Shown piece after piece: positions 1 through 8,885 of a DNA stretch of 64,000 bases (positions within the stretch are counted from its first letter, which is position 1; each line of letters opens with the position of its first letter). Source of the DNA: Nesterenkonia marinintestina (lineage in GTDB: Bacteria; Actinomycetota; Actinomycetes; Actinomycetales; Micrococcaceae); assembly GCF_025420485.1 (NCBI RefSeq), contig NZ_JAOEFD010000007.1:62001-126000 (forward strand), read 5' to 3'. The notes beneath the pieces are model-generated. The model worked only from the letters and a program-made list of their open reading frames with translations, was not told the origin of the DNA and searched no databases. Both the position numbers and the translations under genes were made by a program.

Positions 1-730
1 TGCGCCCGTCCCCTGCGGCGACCACGTCGGTGATCGGCACCCCGAGGCGCTCGCGCAGCGCCTCGAGGGAGGATCCCTTCGTCACTCCCGCCGCTGCGAC
101 GTCGAGCCAGGCCGACCATCCGACCGAGTAGGTCACGCCCTGCAGACCGATGCCCCCGACGGCCTCGGCGAACTCCTCGCTGGTCGCGGTGTGCGAGTTG
201 ACCACCAGCCGCACCGCCTCCACCTGGGTGAGCTCCTGGAAGGTGACCCCCTCGGCCATCAGGCCGAAGGACATGTCCTGGAACCGTTCGGTGGAGAGGA
301 ACCCGCCGTCGGCGGTCTCCACCGCGTAGCGGGCGTTGGGCAGGCGGTCGGCGAGCGCCTCCAGGGCCGGGGCGGGGTCGAAGACGTGGCGGGAGATGAC
401 CTCGTAGCCGTCGGGCAGCGAGGCGTCGATGCGTACGGTCACCCCTCCGTTGGAGCAGACCGCGTACCCCTGGGTCACGCCCAGGGCCTCGACCACCGGG
501 AGCACCGCGGGCAGCGAGCGCCCGGTGGACACGACCACCGTGTGCCCGTCCGCGACGACCTCACGACCCGTCCTGCGCACGGCGTCGGACATGTGACCGT
601 CGTGGTCGACCAGGGTGCCGTCGACGTCGAGGCAGACCATGGCCCGACCACGACGATGGACGTGGCTGCCCCCGTCGCCCGCGGCGGGCACGGAGATCCG
701 GCCGGTCTGGTTCGTGTCCGTGGTGGTCAT
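1..730 (-). CDS. HAD-superfamily (Cof-type) hydrolase, 3' end cut by window edge
   Basis: The reverse strand is open from the left edge to an ATG at 730. The protein begins with a short polar leader and then reads AMVCLDVDGTLVDHDG (about residues 28-43), the HAD motif I with nucleophile and acid/base Asp. Motif II follows in VVVSTGRS. The middle contains the SNGG segment of Cof-type cap phosphatases, and the visible end reads GVTKGSSLEAL, the conserved Lys of motif III. The Asp-rich motif IV, partly seen as VVAAGDG, runs off the window. Family members dephosphorylate small sugar or nucleotide phosphates in the cytoplasm; the substrate here is unknown. A second Cof-like gene occurs at 12593-13495. 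Confidence 0.85.
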   Translation of the reverse strand, partial: MTTTDTNQTGRISVPAAGDGGSHVHRRGRAMVCLDVDGTLVDHDGHMSDAVRRTGREVVADGHTVVVSTGRSLPAVLPVVEALGVTQGYAVCSNGGVTVRIDASLPDGYEVISRHVFDPAPALEALADRLPNARYAVETADGGFLSTERFQDMSFGLMAEGVTFQELTQVEAVRLVVNSHTATSEEFAEAVGGIGLQGVTYSVGWSAWLDVAAAGVTKGSSLEALRERLGVPITDVVAAGDGR

Positions 731-857
731 AGAGGAGCGCCGTCCGTTCGGGGTCTGCGGTCTGGTCCGCCGACGCCGTGCTGCGCAGGGCGCCGGAGTA
801 GGACATTATGCCGGATGGTCCCATCGGCGGAAGAACGGCAGGTGGACGGAGGGCGGC

Positions 858-1349
858 TCAGGAGCGCTCGAGGTGGGCGCGCACGAACCACTGGAACAGT
901 TCGAGGTCCTTGGTCTGACCGATGAGCAGGTCCTCGGTGATCGGGTCGGTGTCGGCGACCTTGGCGATCACCTGACGGTGGTCCGAGACGACGCCGTCGT
1001 AGACCTTGTCGACCTCCGTGAGGTGCTCCTGAGTGCTGGCCCGTCCCAGCGGGTAGTCCTCCCAGGACCGTTCGGCGACCATCTGGCCGCTGCGTCCCGA
1101 GGGCGTGCCGCCGAGGGTGGCGATGCGTTCGGCGACCTCGTCGGCGAAGCCGCGGACCTTCTCGATCTCCGGGTCGAGCATCTCGTGGACGGCGATGAAG
1201 TTCGGACCCGTGACGTTCCAGTGCACGTGCTTCAGCGCCAGATGGAGGTCGTTGAGCGCGTTGAGGCGCTGCTGGAGGAGCCCGGCGATCTCGTGCCCGT
1301 TCTCCTTCGCCAGGCCGGGGACGGTGTAGTCGGCGTTGCGGTCTGCCAT
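858..1349 (-). CDS. dps: Dps-family DNA-binding ferritin
   Basis: A 163-residue protein of normal Dps length. The segment LKHVHWNVTGPNF holds the conserved ferroxidase His and Trp, and the downstream HEMLDPEIEKV supplies the acidic ligands at the dimer interface. Dps dodecamers oxidise and store iron and protect DNA during oxidative stress and starvation. I chose the ATG at 1349 because GGAG lies 5-6 nt upstream; the reading frame stays open to 1406, but the extra 19 residues are Pro/Arg-rich and unlike Dps. It is monocistronic, with intergenic space on both sides. Confidence 0.93.
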   Translation of the reverse strand: MADRNADYTVPGLAKENGHEIAGLLQQRLNALNDLHLALKHVHWNVTGPNFIAVHEMLDPEIEKVRGFADEVAERIATLGGTPSGRSGQMVAERSWEDYPLGRASTQEHLTEVDKVYDGVVSDHRQVIAKVADTDPITEDLLIGQTKDLELFQWFVRAHLERS

Positions 1350-1447
1350 GGTCGCTCTCCTTCGGTGAGGCGGGGCGCCAGGCGGTGCTGCCTGCCGCCG
1401 CTCCACATCTTAGCGATTCAGAAGAAGCGCCGACAGCCTGATGAGCC

Positions 1448-2737
1448 TCACCTCACCGGGGTGAGGACCTCCAGTCCGCCGAGGTAGGGACGCAGCGCCT
1501 CCGGCACACGGACCGAGCCGTCGGCCTGCTGGTGGTTCTCCAGGATCGCCACCAGCCAGCGGGTGGTGGCCAGGGTTCCGTTGAGCATGGCTGCCGGACG
1601 GGTGGGGCCCTTGGACCCGTCGTCCTTGACCGTGCGCTCCCGGATGTTCAGCCGCCGCGCCTGGAAGGTCGTGCAGTCCGACGTCGACGTCAGCTCGCGG
1701 TAGGTGCCCTGGGAGGGGACCCACGCCTCGCAGTCGAACTTCCGAGCCGCCGACATGCCCAGGTCGCCGGCGGCGATGTCGACCACCCGGTAGGGCAGCT
1801 CCATCTTCCGCAGCATCGTCTCCTCCCAGGCCAGCATCCGCTCATGCTCGGCCTTCGACTCCTCCTGGGAGCAGTAGACGAACATCTCCAGCTTGTTGAA
1901 CTGGTGGACGCGCAGGATCCCTCGGGTGTCCTTGCCGTGCGAGCCGGCCTCGCGCCGATAGCAGGTGGACCACCCGGCGTATCGCAGCGGAGCCTGGGAC
2001 AGCTCCAGGATCTCGTCGGCGTGGTAGCCGGCCAGGGAGACCTCCGAGGTGCCCACCAGGTACAGGTCGTCGCGCTCCAGACGGTAGATCTCGTCGTCGT
2101 GCTCGACGTCGAAGCCGGTGCCCTGCATGGTCTCCGGACGCACCAGGGTCGGGGTGATCATCGGGGTGAAGCCGTGCTCGAGCGCCTGGTCGAGGCCCAT
2201 CTGCATCATGGCCAGCTCCAGTCGGGCGCCGACTCCCTTGAGGAAGTAGAACCGGGCCCCGGAGACCTTGGCCCCGCGCTCCATGTCGACGGCGTCCAGC
2301 GCCTCGGCGAGGTCCAGGTGGTCGCGGACCGAGACCCCCTCGGCCTCGAAGTCGCGGGGCGCGCCCTCGTGGCGCAGCACCACCGAGTCCTCCTCGCCGC
2401 CGGGCGGGACGCCGTCGTGGATGAGGTTGGGGACGGCGCGCTGCATCTCGGCGAGCTCAGCCTCCGCGGCCTTGGCGGAGGCCTCCGCCTCCTTCACCTG
2501 CTCCGAGAGGTCCTTCACCTCGGCCAGCAGAGCCTGCTTCTCGTCCCCCTCCGCCTGGGCCACGCGCCGGCCGAAGGACTTCTGCTCGGCGCGCAGGGAC
2601 TCGAACCGGGTGATCGAGGCGCTGCGGGCGCTGTGGGCCGAGACGGCCCGCTCGATCAGCGACTCGTCGGCCCCTCGGGCGCGCTGGCTCGCGCGGTACA
2701 GCTCCGGCTCCTCGATCAGGTGCTTGATGTCGATCAT
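1448..2737 (-). CDS. serS: Seryl-tRNA synthetase
   Basis: A 429-residue class II synthetase charging tRNA-Ser (and tRNA-Sec where present). The N-terminal third is the long antiparallel coiled coil (Ala/Glu/Lys-rich, about residues 30-105). Motif 2 appears as [20 protein letters not shown] and motif 3 near the C-terminus as [19 protein letters not shown], the form usual in actinobacteria. Length is normal. The ATG at 2737 is preceded at 6 nt by TAACCT on the minus strand and has no Shine-Dalgarno sequence, so the mRNA is probably leaderless. It is divergent from the lipid kinase gene with only 41 bp between the start codons. Confidence 0.97.
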   Translation of the reverse strand: MIDIKHLIEEPELYRASQRARGADESLIERAVSAHSARSASITRFESLRAEQKSFGRRVAQAEGDEKQALLAEVKDLSEQVKEAEASAKAAEAELAEMQRAVPNLIHDGVPPGGEEDSVVLRHEGAPRDFEAEGVSVRDHLDLAEALDAVDMERGAKVSGARFYFLKGVGARLELAMMQMGLDQALEHGFTPMITPTLVRPETMQGTGFDVEHDDEIYRLERDDLYLVGTSEVSLAGYHADEILELSQAPLRYAGWSTCYRREAGSHGKDTRGILRVHQFNKLEMFVYCSQEESKAEHERMLAWEETMLRKMELPYRVVDIAAGDLGMSAARKFDCEAWVPSQGTYRELTSTSDCTTFQARRLNIRERTVKDDGSKGPTRPAAMLNGTLATTRWLVAILENHQQADGSVRVPEALRPYLGGLEVLTPVR

Positions 2738-2743
2738 GGGACC

Positions 2744-2771
2744 AGGTTAGCCCGAACCGGAGGGCTAGACT
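2744..2771. promoter_or_regulatory. Divergent -10 boxes for serS and the lipid kinase
   Basis: In the 41-bp divergent gap, TAACCT (minus strand, 2744-2749) ends 6 nt before the serS ATG and TAGACT (plus strand, 2766-2771) ends 7 nt before the kinase ATG. Neither start has a Shine-Dalgarno sequence. This spacing puts transcription start at or next to the initiation codon, as in leaderless actinobacterial genes. I could not recognise good -35 hexamers; they would lie inside the opposite gene's start region. Confidence 0.55.
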
Positions 2772-2778
2772 GAGCCGA

Positions 2779-3924
2779 ATGGGTGTCCAGGAACTGCAGG
2801 TGCTGCTCGGGGTGGCCGCGCTGCTCGCCGTCGTCGCCGTCGCCGTGATGGTCGGCGCGCTGATCTCGAACCGGCGGCTCCGGAGCTCCCTGGCCCAGCT
2901 GCAGGATCTACGGGAGCAGGAGGCCCAGGAGCGCGCCGCCGCGGCCGCCCAGGACCGGCGCCGGGTGGGGCTGGTGCTGAATCCGACCAAGGCGGAGGCG
3001 ACGACGGTCGCCCGCCAGGTGCACCGGGCCTGCAGCCGCGCCGGCATCGGCGCCCCGATGATCTACGAGACCACCGCCTCGGACCCCGGCTACTCGATGG
3101 CCCGGGAGGCCGTGGCCGACGGGGCCGACGTGGTGCTGGCCGCAGGGGGCGACGGCACCGTGCGCAAGGTGGCCGCCGCCCTCGCCGACGGGCCGGTGAG
3201 CCTGGGCGTCATCCCCATGGGCACGGGGAACCTCTTCGCCCGCAACATCGGCCTGCCGTACCACGACCTCGAAGCCTGCATCGACGAGGCCCTCCACGGG
3301 CCGGGGTCCGCCGTGGACATCGTCGACCTCGCACTCACCCACCTCGACGGCGCCATCGTGCACGAGCATTCGCTGGTGATCGCCGGCGCCGGGATGGACG
3401 CCGAGGTGATGGGAGGGACCCGCGACGTGCTCAAGGAGCGTGCCGGCTGGCTGGCCTACGGGGAGGCGGGTGCACGGCATCTGATCGGCCACCGCCATCC
3501 GGTGACCTTCTCGGTGGACCACGAGCCGCCGCGCCCCCACAAGGTGCGCTCCGTGCTGCTGGCCAACTGCGGGTCGCTGCAGGCCGGCATGGTGCTGGTG
3601 CCCTCGGCCCGGTTCGACGACGGACGCCTCGACACGGTCCTGTTCACCCCGCGCCACCTCTGGGACTGGATACGGATCGTGGCGAAGACGGTGACCCGGT
3701 CCTCCGCGGAGCTTCCGGTGATGCAGGTCCGCCAGGGGCGCACCGCGGTGCTGGAGAGCCAGGAGCCGATGCCCTTCCAGATCGACGGCGACGCGCTCGG
3801 CGAGGTCGTCCGCGTCGAGGCCGGCGTGCGCGCGGGGGCGGTGCAGGTCAACGGCGTGCTGCGGCTGCCCGCCCGGCGGCAGACCCTGGCCGAGGTGCTC
3901 AGCCCTCCGTCGACGGGTTCCTGA
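2779..3924 (+). CDS. Diacylglycerol kinase / lipid kinase (DAGK catalytic domain), membrane-anchored
   Basis: A 381-residue protein. Residues 7-30 form one hydrophobic helix, followed by a charged linker (31-60) and a DAGK_cat domain beginning VGLVLNPTK. The nucleotide-binding GGDGT motif is at residues 123-127 and MGTGNLFARN follows, both diagnostic of the YegS/DgkB/sphingosine-kinase superfamily. It probably phosphorylates diacylglycerol or another lipid at the inner face of the membrane; substrate choice cannot be read from sequence. Its 3' end overlaps the convergent pheA by 26 bp, so no intrinsic terminator fits between them. Confidence 0.88.
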   Translation: MGVQELQVLLGVAALLAVVAVAVMVGALISNRRLRSSLAQLQDLREQEAQERAAAAAQDRRRVGLVLNPTKAEATTVARQVHRACSRAGIGAPMIYETTASDPGYSMAREAVADGADVVLAAGGDGTVRKVAAALADGPVSLGVIPMGTGNLFARNIGLPYHDLEACIDEALHGPGSAVDIVDLALTHLDGAIVHEHSLVIAGAGMDAEVMGGTRDVLKERAGWLAYGEAGARHLIGHRHPVTFSVDHEPPRPHKVRSVLLANCGSLQAGMVLVPSARFDDGRLDTVLFTPRHLWDWIRIVAKTVTRSSAELPVMQVRQGRTAVLESQEPMPFQIDGDALGEVVRVEAGVRAGAVQVNGVLRLPARRQTLAEVLSPPSTGS

Positions 3925-4867
3925 CCTCCCGGTCCTGGACCGTCCCCTCGGTGATCGAGCCGATCCACCGCTCGGCGGCGTCGAAGGCCGAGTCGCTGAC
4001 GTCCTCCGTCACGTGCTGAGACCTGCGGTCCGCCCGCGGATAGGAGCCGAGGAAGCGGATGCCGGGCGCGCAGCGGTGGACTCCGGCGAGCGCCTGGGCC
4101 ACCCGGGCCTCGCGGACGTGTCCCTCCAGGTCCAGGGAGAAGAAATACTGTCCGAGTCCTCCCCCGGTCGGCCGGGACTCGATGCGGCACAGATTCACCC
4201 CGCGGGTGGAGAACTGCTCGAGCAGCTCCATCAGCGCACCGGCCCGGTCCTGGGGCAGCGGGATCATCAGGGTCGTCTTGTCGGCCCCCGTCATCTCCGG
4301 CACCGGTCCCGGCCGAGAGACCAGCACGAACCGGGTGACGGCCCCGGAGACGTCCTCGATGCCCTCGGCCAGCACCTGCAGTCCGAGCTGCTCGGCCACC
4401 AGCGGGGAACAGACGGCGGCCCGGGCCTCGGTCCGCCCCTCCAGCACCTCGCCCGCGGCCGCTGCGGTGGAGGAGGCCGGGAGGAGGTCGACGTCGCCGA
4501 TGTGCTCCTCGACCCAGCCGCGCACCTGCGCCCAGGCGTGGGTGTGGGTGGTCACGGACGTGACCTCGGAGAGCGCTGTGCCGGGACGTGCGGCGAGGAC
4601 GAAGGTGATCGGCACCAGGGACTCGCCGACGATGTGCAGCCGGTGGGCGACCGAGACCGCGTCGAGCGTGGCGGTGACCCCGCCCTCGACCGAGTTCTCG
4701 ATCGGGACCATCGCGGCATCGGCCTCACCGCGCTCGACCATGGCCAGGGCCGTCGGCACCGAGGGGGCCGGGATCCGCTCGGCGACGTCGGCGCCGGGGA
4801 CCTGCAGCAGCGCGGCCTCGGTGAACGTCCCGGAGGGACCGAGATAGGCGTAGCGCATCAGGGTCAC
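3899..4867 (-). CDS. pheA: Prephenate dehydratase
   Basis: A 322-residue monofunctional PheA converting prephenate to phenylpyruvate for phenylalanine synthesis. The PDT domain starts YLGPSGTFTEAAL and carries the catalytic TRF motif in AVTRFVLVSRPG. An ACT domain follows with ESRPTGGGLGQYFF, the Phe-binding ESRP signature, implying feedback inhibition. A roughly 40-residue polar C-terminal extension is longer than in many relatives. The GTG at 4867 overlaps the rhodanese stop as GTGA, suggesting translational coupling; an internal ATG at 4858 is the alternative start. The 3' end runs 26 bp into the convergent lipid kinase gene. Confidence 0.95.
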   Translation of the reverse strand: MTLMRYAYLGPSGTFTEAALLQVPGADVAERIPAPSVPTALAMVERGEADAAMVPIENSVEGGVTATLDAVSVAHRLHIVGESLVPITFVLAARPGTALSEVTSVTTHTHAWAQVRGWVEEHIGDVDLLPASSTAAAAGEVLEGRTEARAAVCSPLVAEQLGLQVLAEGIEDVSGAVTRFVLVSRPGPVPEMTGADKTTLMIPLPQDRAGALMELLEQFSTRGVNLCRIESRPTGGGLGQYFFSLDLEGHVREARVAQALAGVHRCAPGIRFLGSYPRADRRSQHVTEDVSDSAFDAAERWIGSITEGTVQDREVRNPSTEG

Positions 4868-5193
4868 CGGATCACCGGGTCCTCACCGGTGGAGGACTCC
4901 AGGGGACGTCCGGCCTCGAGCCAGCCCCCCATCCCGTCGGCCACGAAGATCGCACTGTAGCCCTGCCCGGTCAGCCACTGGGTGATGCGCACCGCCCGTC
5001 CGCCGGTGCGGCAGGTCACGTAGACGTCGTCGTCGGGGTCGATCTCCTCGGCGAAGCGTTCGGGGATCCGGTCCACCGGGATGTGGACCGCTCCGGGAGC
5101 GTGACCGGCCTCGAACTCGTAGTCCTCCCGCACGTCGAGCAGCGTGGCGTCGGCGGGCACGTCGGCCGCTCGGACGGTCTCGTAGTCGGACAT
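4864..5193 (-). CDS. Single-domain rhodanese-like protein
   Basis: A 109-residue single rhodanese domain. It has LLDVREDYEFEAGHAPGAVHIP at the front (the DVR...GHI signature) and the active-site loop CRTGGRA with the sulfur-accepting Cys. The ATG at 5193 is preceded by AGGAGGTT at good spacing; the frame is open to 5373, but the upstream part is unlike rhodaneses. Such proteins carry persulfide sulfur in the cytoplasm. It overlaps pheA by 4 bp (GTGA) and so heads a two-gene unit with it, although no functional link between sulfur transfer and Phe synthesis is known to me. Divergent from the amidase gene. Confidence 0.88.
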   Translation of the reverse strand: MSDYETVRAADVPADATLLDVREDYEFEAGHAPGAVHIPVDRIPERFAEEIDPDDDVYVTCRTGGRAVRITQWLTGQGYSAIFVADGMGGWLEAGRPLESSTGEDPVIR

Positions 5194-5215
5194 GACAACC
5201 TCCTGGACGAGTGGA

Positions 5216-5250
5216 CTCTGCACAGCACTGCACGGCTCTGCACAGCACTG
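5216..5250. repeat. Tandem 15-bp direct repeat in a divergent promoter region
   Basis: CTCTGCACAGCACTG occurs exactly twice, at 5216-5230 and 5236-5250, a 20-bp period of about two helical turns. It lies between the rhodanese and amidase start codons, and the right copy sits where the amidase -35 region should be (its -10 TAGGGT is at 5267-5272). This arrangement suits a dimeric repressor or activator site; the factor is unknown. Confidence 0.5.
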
Positions 5251-5278
5251 TATCGCCGCCGACGCATAGGGTGGGGCC

Positions 5279-6739
5279 ATGAGTCCCGCCGCGCCCGACC
5301 TCGACCTGCTCCGCTCCTCCGCGGCCGCACTGCGGGCCGCCTTCTTCGCCGGGGAGGTCTCGGCGACGGACATGGTCTCCGCCGCCGCCTCTGCGGCCGC
5401 AGATGATCGGCTGGGGGCCTATCTGACCGTCGACGCCGAGGCCGCGACGGTCGAGGCCCGGCAGACCGACGAGGTTCGGGCGATGCTCCGCCGCACCGGC
5501 GGACTGCGGGAGCTGACCGGCACCCACCCGCTGCTGGGGCTGCCCACCGCGTTCAAGGACCTGGTGAAGGTCGCCGGCATGCCCACGACCTTCGGCACAG
5601 CGGCGCTGGACCACCCGGTGGCCGCCGCCGACGACCCTCTCCCCCGAAGGGTCCACCGCGGCGGGGCGATCAGTGTGGGGAAGACCCAGGTCCCCGAGTT
5701 CGGGCTCCCCTGCTACTCCGAGAACCGGATCGGTGCGCCCGCCAGGAACCCGCTGGACCCTGCCCGGACCGCCGGGGGCTCCACCGGCGGCGGCGCCGCG
5801 GCGGTGGCGTCGGGGATGCTCCCCTTCGCCCCCGGGTCCGACGGAGGCGGCTCGGTGCGCATCCCGGCGGCGGCCTGCGGTCTGGTGGGGCTGAAGCCCG
5901 GCCGGAGACGGATGCCCGACGACCCGCACCGCGACGACGTGCGGAACCTGATGGTGTCAGGTCCCCTCGCACGCTCGGCCTCCGACGCCGCACTGCTGTT
6001 CGACGTGATGGCCGGATCCCGGTTCCGGCCCACCGCCGAGGGCATGGCCGAAGGACCGTCCATGGCCGCAGTGCGCCGGGCCCTGGCGGAGGGGCTGCCG
6101 GCGCTGCGGGTGCGCACCACCGTGGACGCCCCGTTCTCCCCGGACCTGGAGGTCCCGCTGGCCGAGGAGGCGCGACGGTCCTACGGACGCGGGGCCGAGC
6201 TGCTGCGCGGTCTGGGCCACCGGGTCGTCGACGCCGACCGCGCCCGGGGTCGTCACCGGTCCCGCCTGTGGCCCGAGGACTACCACCGCCGCTTCCGCGC
6301 CCTGTGGACCGCGGGGCTGGCCGCCTCGCCGTTCACCGCCGACCAGGAGGAGCTGCTGGAGCCGCTGACCCGCTACTTCCTGGATCTCGCTCGGTCGAGA
6401 CCTCCGGAGGAGACGGCCGCGGCCGTCGGGCGGCTGCAGCGCGCCGCCAGGGACGCCGAGTCGGTCCTCGGCGACGCAGACCTCCTGATGACCCCCATGC
6501 TGGCCACGGCCCCGCCGGAGATCGGATGGTTCACCTCCCTGGACCCGGCGGAGAACTACGAGGCCCAGTGCCGGTTCACCCCGTACTCCTCGGTGATCAA
6601 CGTGCTGGGCCTGCCGGCCGTCAGCGTCCCGGTGCTGACCGACGCCGAAGGTCTGAGCTGGTCGGTGCAGCTGATCGGACGCCGCGGCTCCGAGGAGCTG
6701 CTCCTCGCCGTGGCGGCGACCATGACCGAGAGGTCCTGA
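5279..6739 (+). CDS. Amidase-signature family hydrolase
   Basis: A 486-residue amidase with the Ser-cisSer-Lys triad visible: Lys93 in TAFKDLVK, Ser168 in GGSTGGG and Ser192 in DGGGSVRIPA. Length and motif spacing are normal for the family, which includes GatA and broad aliphatic and aryl amidases. No gatC or gatB is adjacent, so a stand-alone catabolic amidase is more likely than a tRNA amidotransferase subunit. The second residue of the cis-Ser motif is Thr rather than the usual Ser. The ATG at 5279 follows TAGGGT by 6 nt with no clear Shine-Dalgarno, suggesting a leaderless mRNA. Confidence 0.88.
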   Translation: MSPAAPDLDLLRSSAAALRAAFFAGEVSATDMVSAAASAAADDRLGAYLTVDAEAATVEARQTDEVRAMLRRTGGLRELTGTHPLLGLPTAFKDLVKVAGMPTTFGTAALDHPVAAADDPLPRRVHRGGAISVGKTQVPEFGLPCYSENRIGAPARNPLDPARTAGGSTGGGAAAVASGMLPFAPGSDGGGSVRIPAAACGLVGLKPGRRRMPDDPHRDDVRNLMVSGPLARSASDAALLFDVMAGSRFRPTAEGMAEGPSMAAVRRALAEGLPALRVRTTVDAPFSPDLEVPLAEEARRSYGRGAELLRGLGHRVVDADRARGRHRSRLWPEDYHRRFRALWTAGLAASPFTADQEELLEPLTRYFLDLARSRPPEETAAAVGRLQRAARDAESVLGDADLLMTPMLATAPPEIGWFTSLDPAENYEAQCRFTPYSSVINVLGLPAVSVPVLTDAEGLSWSVQLIGRRGSEELLLAVAATMTERS

Positions 6740-6796
6740 GGCCGCCGCTCCCGGCCGGACCGGCCGCACCGGCCGCCCTGGTCCCACGACGACAGA

Positions 6797-6837
6797 ACGC
6801 CGGACCCCAGACCCGTGAAGGGCCTGTGATCCGGCGT
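6797..6837. terminator. Bidirectional hairpin between amidase and CsbD-like gene
   Basis: ACGCCGGA at 6797-6804 pairs with TCCGGCGT at 6830-6837, with a smaller internal stem (AGACCC/GGGCCT) in the loop. The hairpin lies between two convergent genes and is probably a shared terminator; there is no T-run, as is common in high-GC actinobacteria. Confidence 0.6.
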
Positions 6838-6880
6838 CCGTCTCGGCGGTCAGGGACCGGCCGACGTCATCGAGGGACGA

Positions 6881-7012
6881 TCACTTCTTGTCGTCCTTCT
6901 TGTCGCCGCCCTTGTCGTCCTTGCCCGCGAACTCGCCCAGCTTGTCGCTGGCGTCGCCAGCCTTGTCCTGGGCGCTGTCCTTGGCGTCGTTGAACTTATC
7001 TCCGAGTCCCAT
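6881..7012 (-). CDS. Small Lys/Asp-rich CsbD-like protein (43 aa)
   Basis: Starts MGLGDKFNDAKDSAQDKAGD and ends in a run of Lys and Asp. The amphipathic Asp/Lys/Ala pattern resembles the CsbD-like general-stress family, but the protein is shorter than most members. AAAGGAG precedes the ATG at 7012. The frame is open further upstream to 7171, but that part lacks the family composition. Members are induced by general or osmotic stress and their molecular role is unknown. Monocistronic, with a hairpin directly downstream. Confidence 0.72.
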   Translation of the reverse strand: MGLGDKFNDAKDSAQDKAGDASDKLGEFAGKDDKGGDKKDDKK

Positions 7013-7151
7013 ACGAACTCCTTTCGTCAGCTCAGCCGATGCTCCGTCCCTCCTCGGAGGTCCGGAGCATCGTTCGGACACCATCACCCTAACCACACCC
7101 GGCGCTGTTGCACACCCCTGTGCCCGGCTTCGTCTCCGAGTCCGGTCGATA

Positions 7152-8534
7152 TCAGGGGGCGGGGGCGTCACGGTCCTGTTCGAGATCGTCGGCGTTGACC
7201 GGGGTCGCGTAGACCTCCCGCGGGTCGTCCTCCTCGCTGACCTCGGTGCCGGGGTCGGTGCCGCGCAGCCGCGCCACCCAGCTCATCCCGTGGTGGATGG
7301 CCAGGGCGGCGAAGCTGCCCAGCGCGATGCCCTCGAAGACCACGTCCCCGAAGACCATGGTGAAGTTGGCGATCGCGATGATCAGCGGCACGCCGGCGAC
7401 CGCCAGATTGATGGGGTTGGCGAAGTCGACCCGGTTCTGCACCCAGATCCGCACCCCGAGGATGCCGATCATCCCGTAGAGCACGGTGCCCGCGCCGCCG
7501 AGCACGCCCGCCGGGACGGTGGCCACCACGGCGCCGACCTTGGGCATCAGCCCCAGCAGGATCGCGAAGGTCCCGGCCACCCAGTAGGCGGCGGTGGAGT
7601 ACACCCGCGAGGAGGCCATCACTCCGATGTTCTCGGCGTAGGTGGTGGTGCCCGAGCCGCCGCCGGATCCGGCGAGCATCGTGGCCACGCCGTCGGCCAT
7701 CAGCGCGCGGCCGGCCACCGGGTCCAGGTCTCGGCGGGTCATCAGCGCCACCGACTTCACGTGGCCGACGTTCTCTGCCACCAGGACCAGCACCACGGGG
7801 ACGAAGAGCCCCACCACCGAGAGGTGGAAGGTCGGCGCCGTCATCTCCGGCAGACCGAACCAGGCGGCGTCGCCCACGTCGGAGAAGTCGACCTCGCCCA
7901 GCAGCACCGCGACGACGTAGCCGATCACCACCCCGACCAGGATCGACAGCCGGCCCAGCAGGCCGCGGAAGAGCACACCGGAGAGCAGCATCGCCACGAT
8001 GGTGACCGTCGCGGTCACCGGTGCGGCGTCGACGTTGTCCCATGCGGCCGGGGCGAGGTTCAGTCCGATCAGCGCGACGATGGAGCCGGTGACCACCGGA
8101 GGCATGAGCACCTGGATCCATCGGGTGCCGGCCAGGTGGGCCGCCAGCCCGACGAGGAAGAGCCCGGCCCCCGCCATGATGATCCCGCCGAGCGCTCCGG
8201 ACATGCCGTGCATCGCGGTGGCCGCGGTCACCGGGGCGATGAACGCGAAGGACGACCCCAGGTAGGAGGGCACGCGCCCGGCGGTGATCACCAGGAACAG
8301 CAGGGTGCCGATGCCGGAGAAGAACAGCGTCGTCGAGGGTGGGAAGTCGGTGATCAGGGGGACCAGGAAGGTGGCGCCGAACATGGCGACCACGTGCTGC
8401 AGGCCGATGCCGGTGGTCCGGCCCCAGCTCAGGCGCTGGTCGGGGGCGACGACGTCGCCGGGGCGGATCCGTCGTCCGTCGCCGTATACGTCCCAGCCGA
8501 AGCCGGGCAGGATCCTCCTGCGCTCAGAGGTCAT
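7152..8534 (-). CDS. Uracil/xanthine permease (NCS2 family)
   Basis: A 460-residue polytopic membrane protein with the family signature LQHVVAMFGATFLVPL after a short cytoplasmic N-terminus. The substrate loop GGGSGTTTYAENIGVM matches the GTTxYAENIG motif of UraA-type carriers. NCS2 proteins import uracil or xanthine/urate with protons. Sequence suggests the uracil branch but does not settle it. The ATG at 8534 was chosen over a frame open to 8819, whose extra residues are not membrane-like. A 36-residue charged C-terminal tail follows the last helix. Confidence 0.92.
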   Translation of the reverse strand: MTSERRRILPGFGWDVYGDGRRIRPGDVVAPDQRLSWGRTTGIGLQHVVAMFGATFLVPLITDFPPSTTLFFSGIGTLLFLVITAGRVPSYLGSSFAFIAPVTAATAMHGMSGALGGIIMAGAGLFLVGLAAHLAGTRWIQVLMPPVVTGSIVALIGLNLAPAAWDNVDAAPVTATVTIVAMLLSGVLFRGLLGRLSILVGVVIGYVVAVLLGEVDFSDVGDAAWFGLPEMTAPTFHLSVVGLFVPVVLVLVAENVGHVKSVALMTRRDLDPVAGRALMADGVATMLAGSGGGSGTTTYAENIGVMASSRVYSTAAYWVAGTFAILLGLMPKVGAVVATVPAGVLGGAGTVLYGMIGILGVRIWVQNRVDFANPINLAVAGVPLIIAIANFTMVFGDVVFEGIALGSFAALAIHHGMSWVARLRGTDPGTEVSEEDDPREVYATPVNADDLEQDRDAPAP

Positions 8535-8885
8535 GCGTTCCCCCAGGGTGAGTGATGTGTCCGTCGCGGTGCGTGTCCCGACCGCAGGCAAGTCTAGCCG
8601 CGTCCCGCGCCGCACAGCGGCCCCGCAGGACGCCGTGGGACGATTCGATGTGAGGGTGGTCGCAGGCCGATCAATGCGGTCAGCCTGATAGGCATCACGG
8701 CAGAATAACAGTGTGGTCTTTTCTCGGGAGTTTCCCGGCGACCCGACGGCATCCGCGGCATCGCAGAGCCGCTGAGGCGGTCGAAATGCTGCGCAGAACG
8801 CCGCACCCGCCTCGAGCACCCCTCTCAGCCCCGTCCGCCCGCCGGTCTGAGGGTTGATTCCTCGTCACCGCCCATTAGGCTGAGC
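8535..8885. other. Intergenic region between permease and ectA
   Basis: 351 bp with divergent genes on both sides. The right end holds the ectA promoter (8854-8881). The middle includes an AT-richer patch around 8690-8735 containing CGGGAGTTTCCCG, a small inverted repeat that could be a control site. I see no credible ORF, riboswitch or RNA gene. Confidence 0.5.
8854..8881 (+). promoter_or_regulatory. ectA promoter
   Basis: TTGATT (8854-8859) and TAGGCT (8876-8881) are separated by 16 bp, a reasonable -35/-10 pair. TAGGCT ends 4 nt before the first ATG (8886) and 7 nt before the second (8889), so the ectoine mRNA is likely to be leaderless or nearly so, with the second ATG as the better match. 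Confidence 0.55.

Noticed and set aside
4867-5373. Extended rhodanese of 169 residues starting at 5373
   Set aside because: The extra N-terminus covers the divergent promoter region; ATG 5193 has a strong AGGAGG site and matches the family length.
8640-8760. Uracil-responsive attenuator ahead of the permease
   Set aside because: Only a short inverted repeat (CGGGAGTTTCCCG) is seen; no PyrR-box or terminator pair was recognised.
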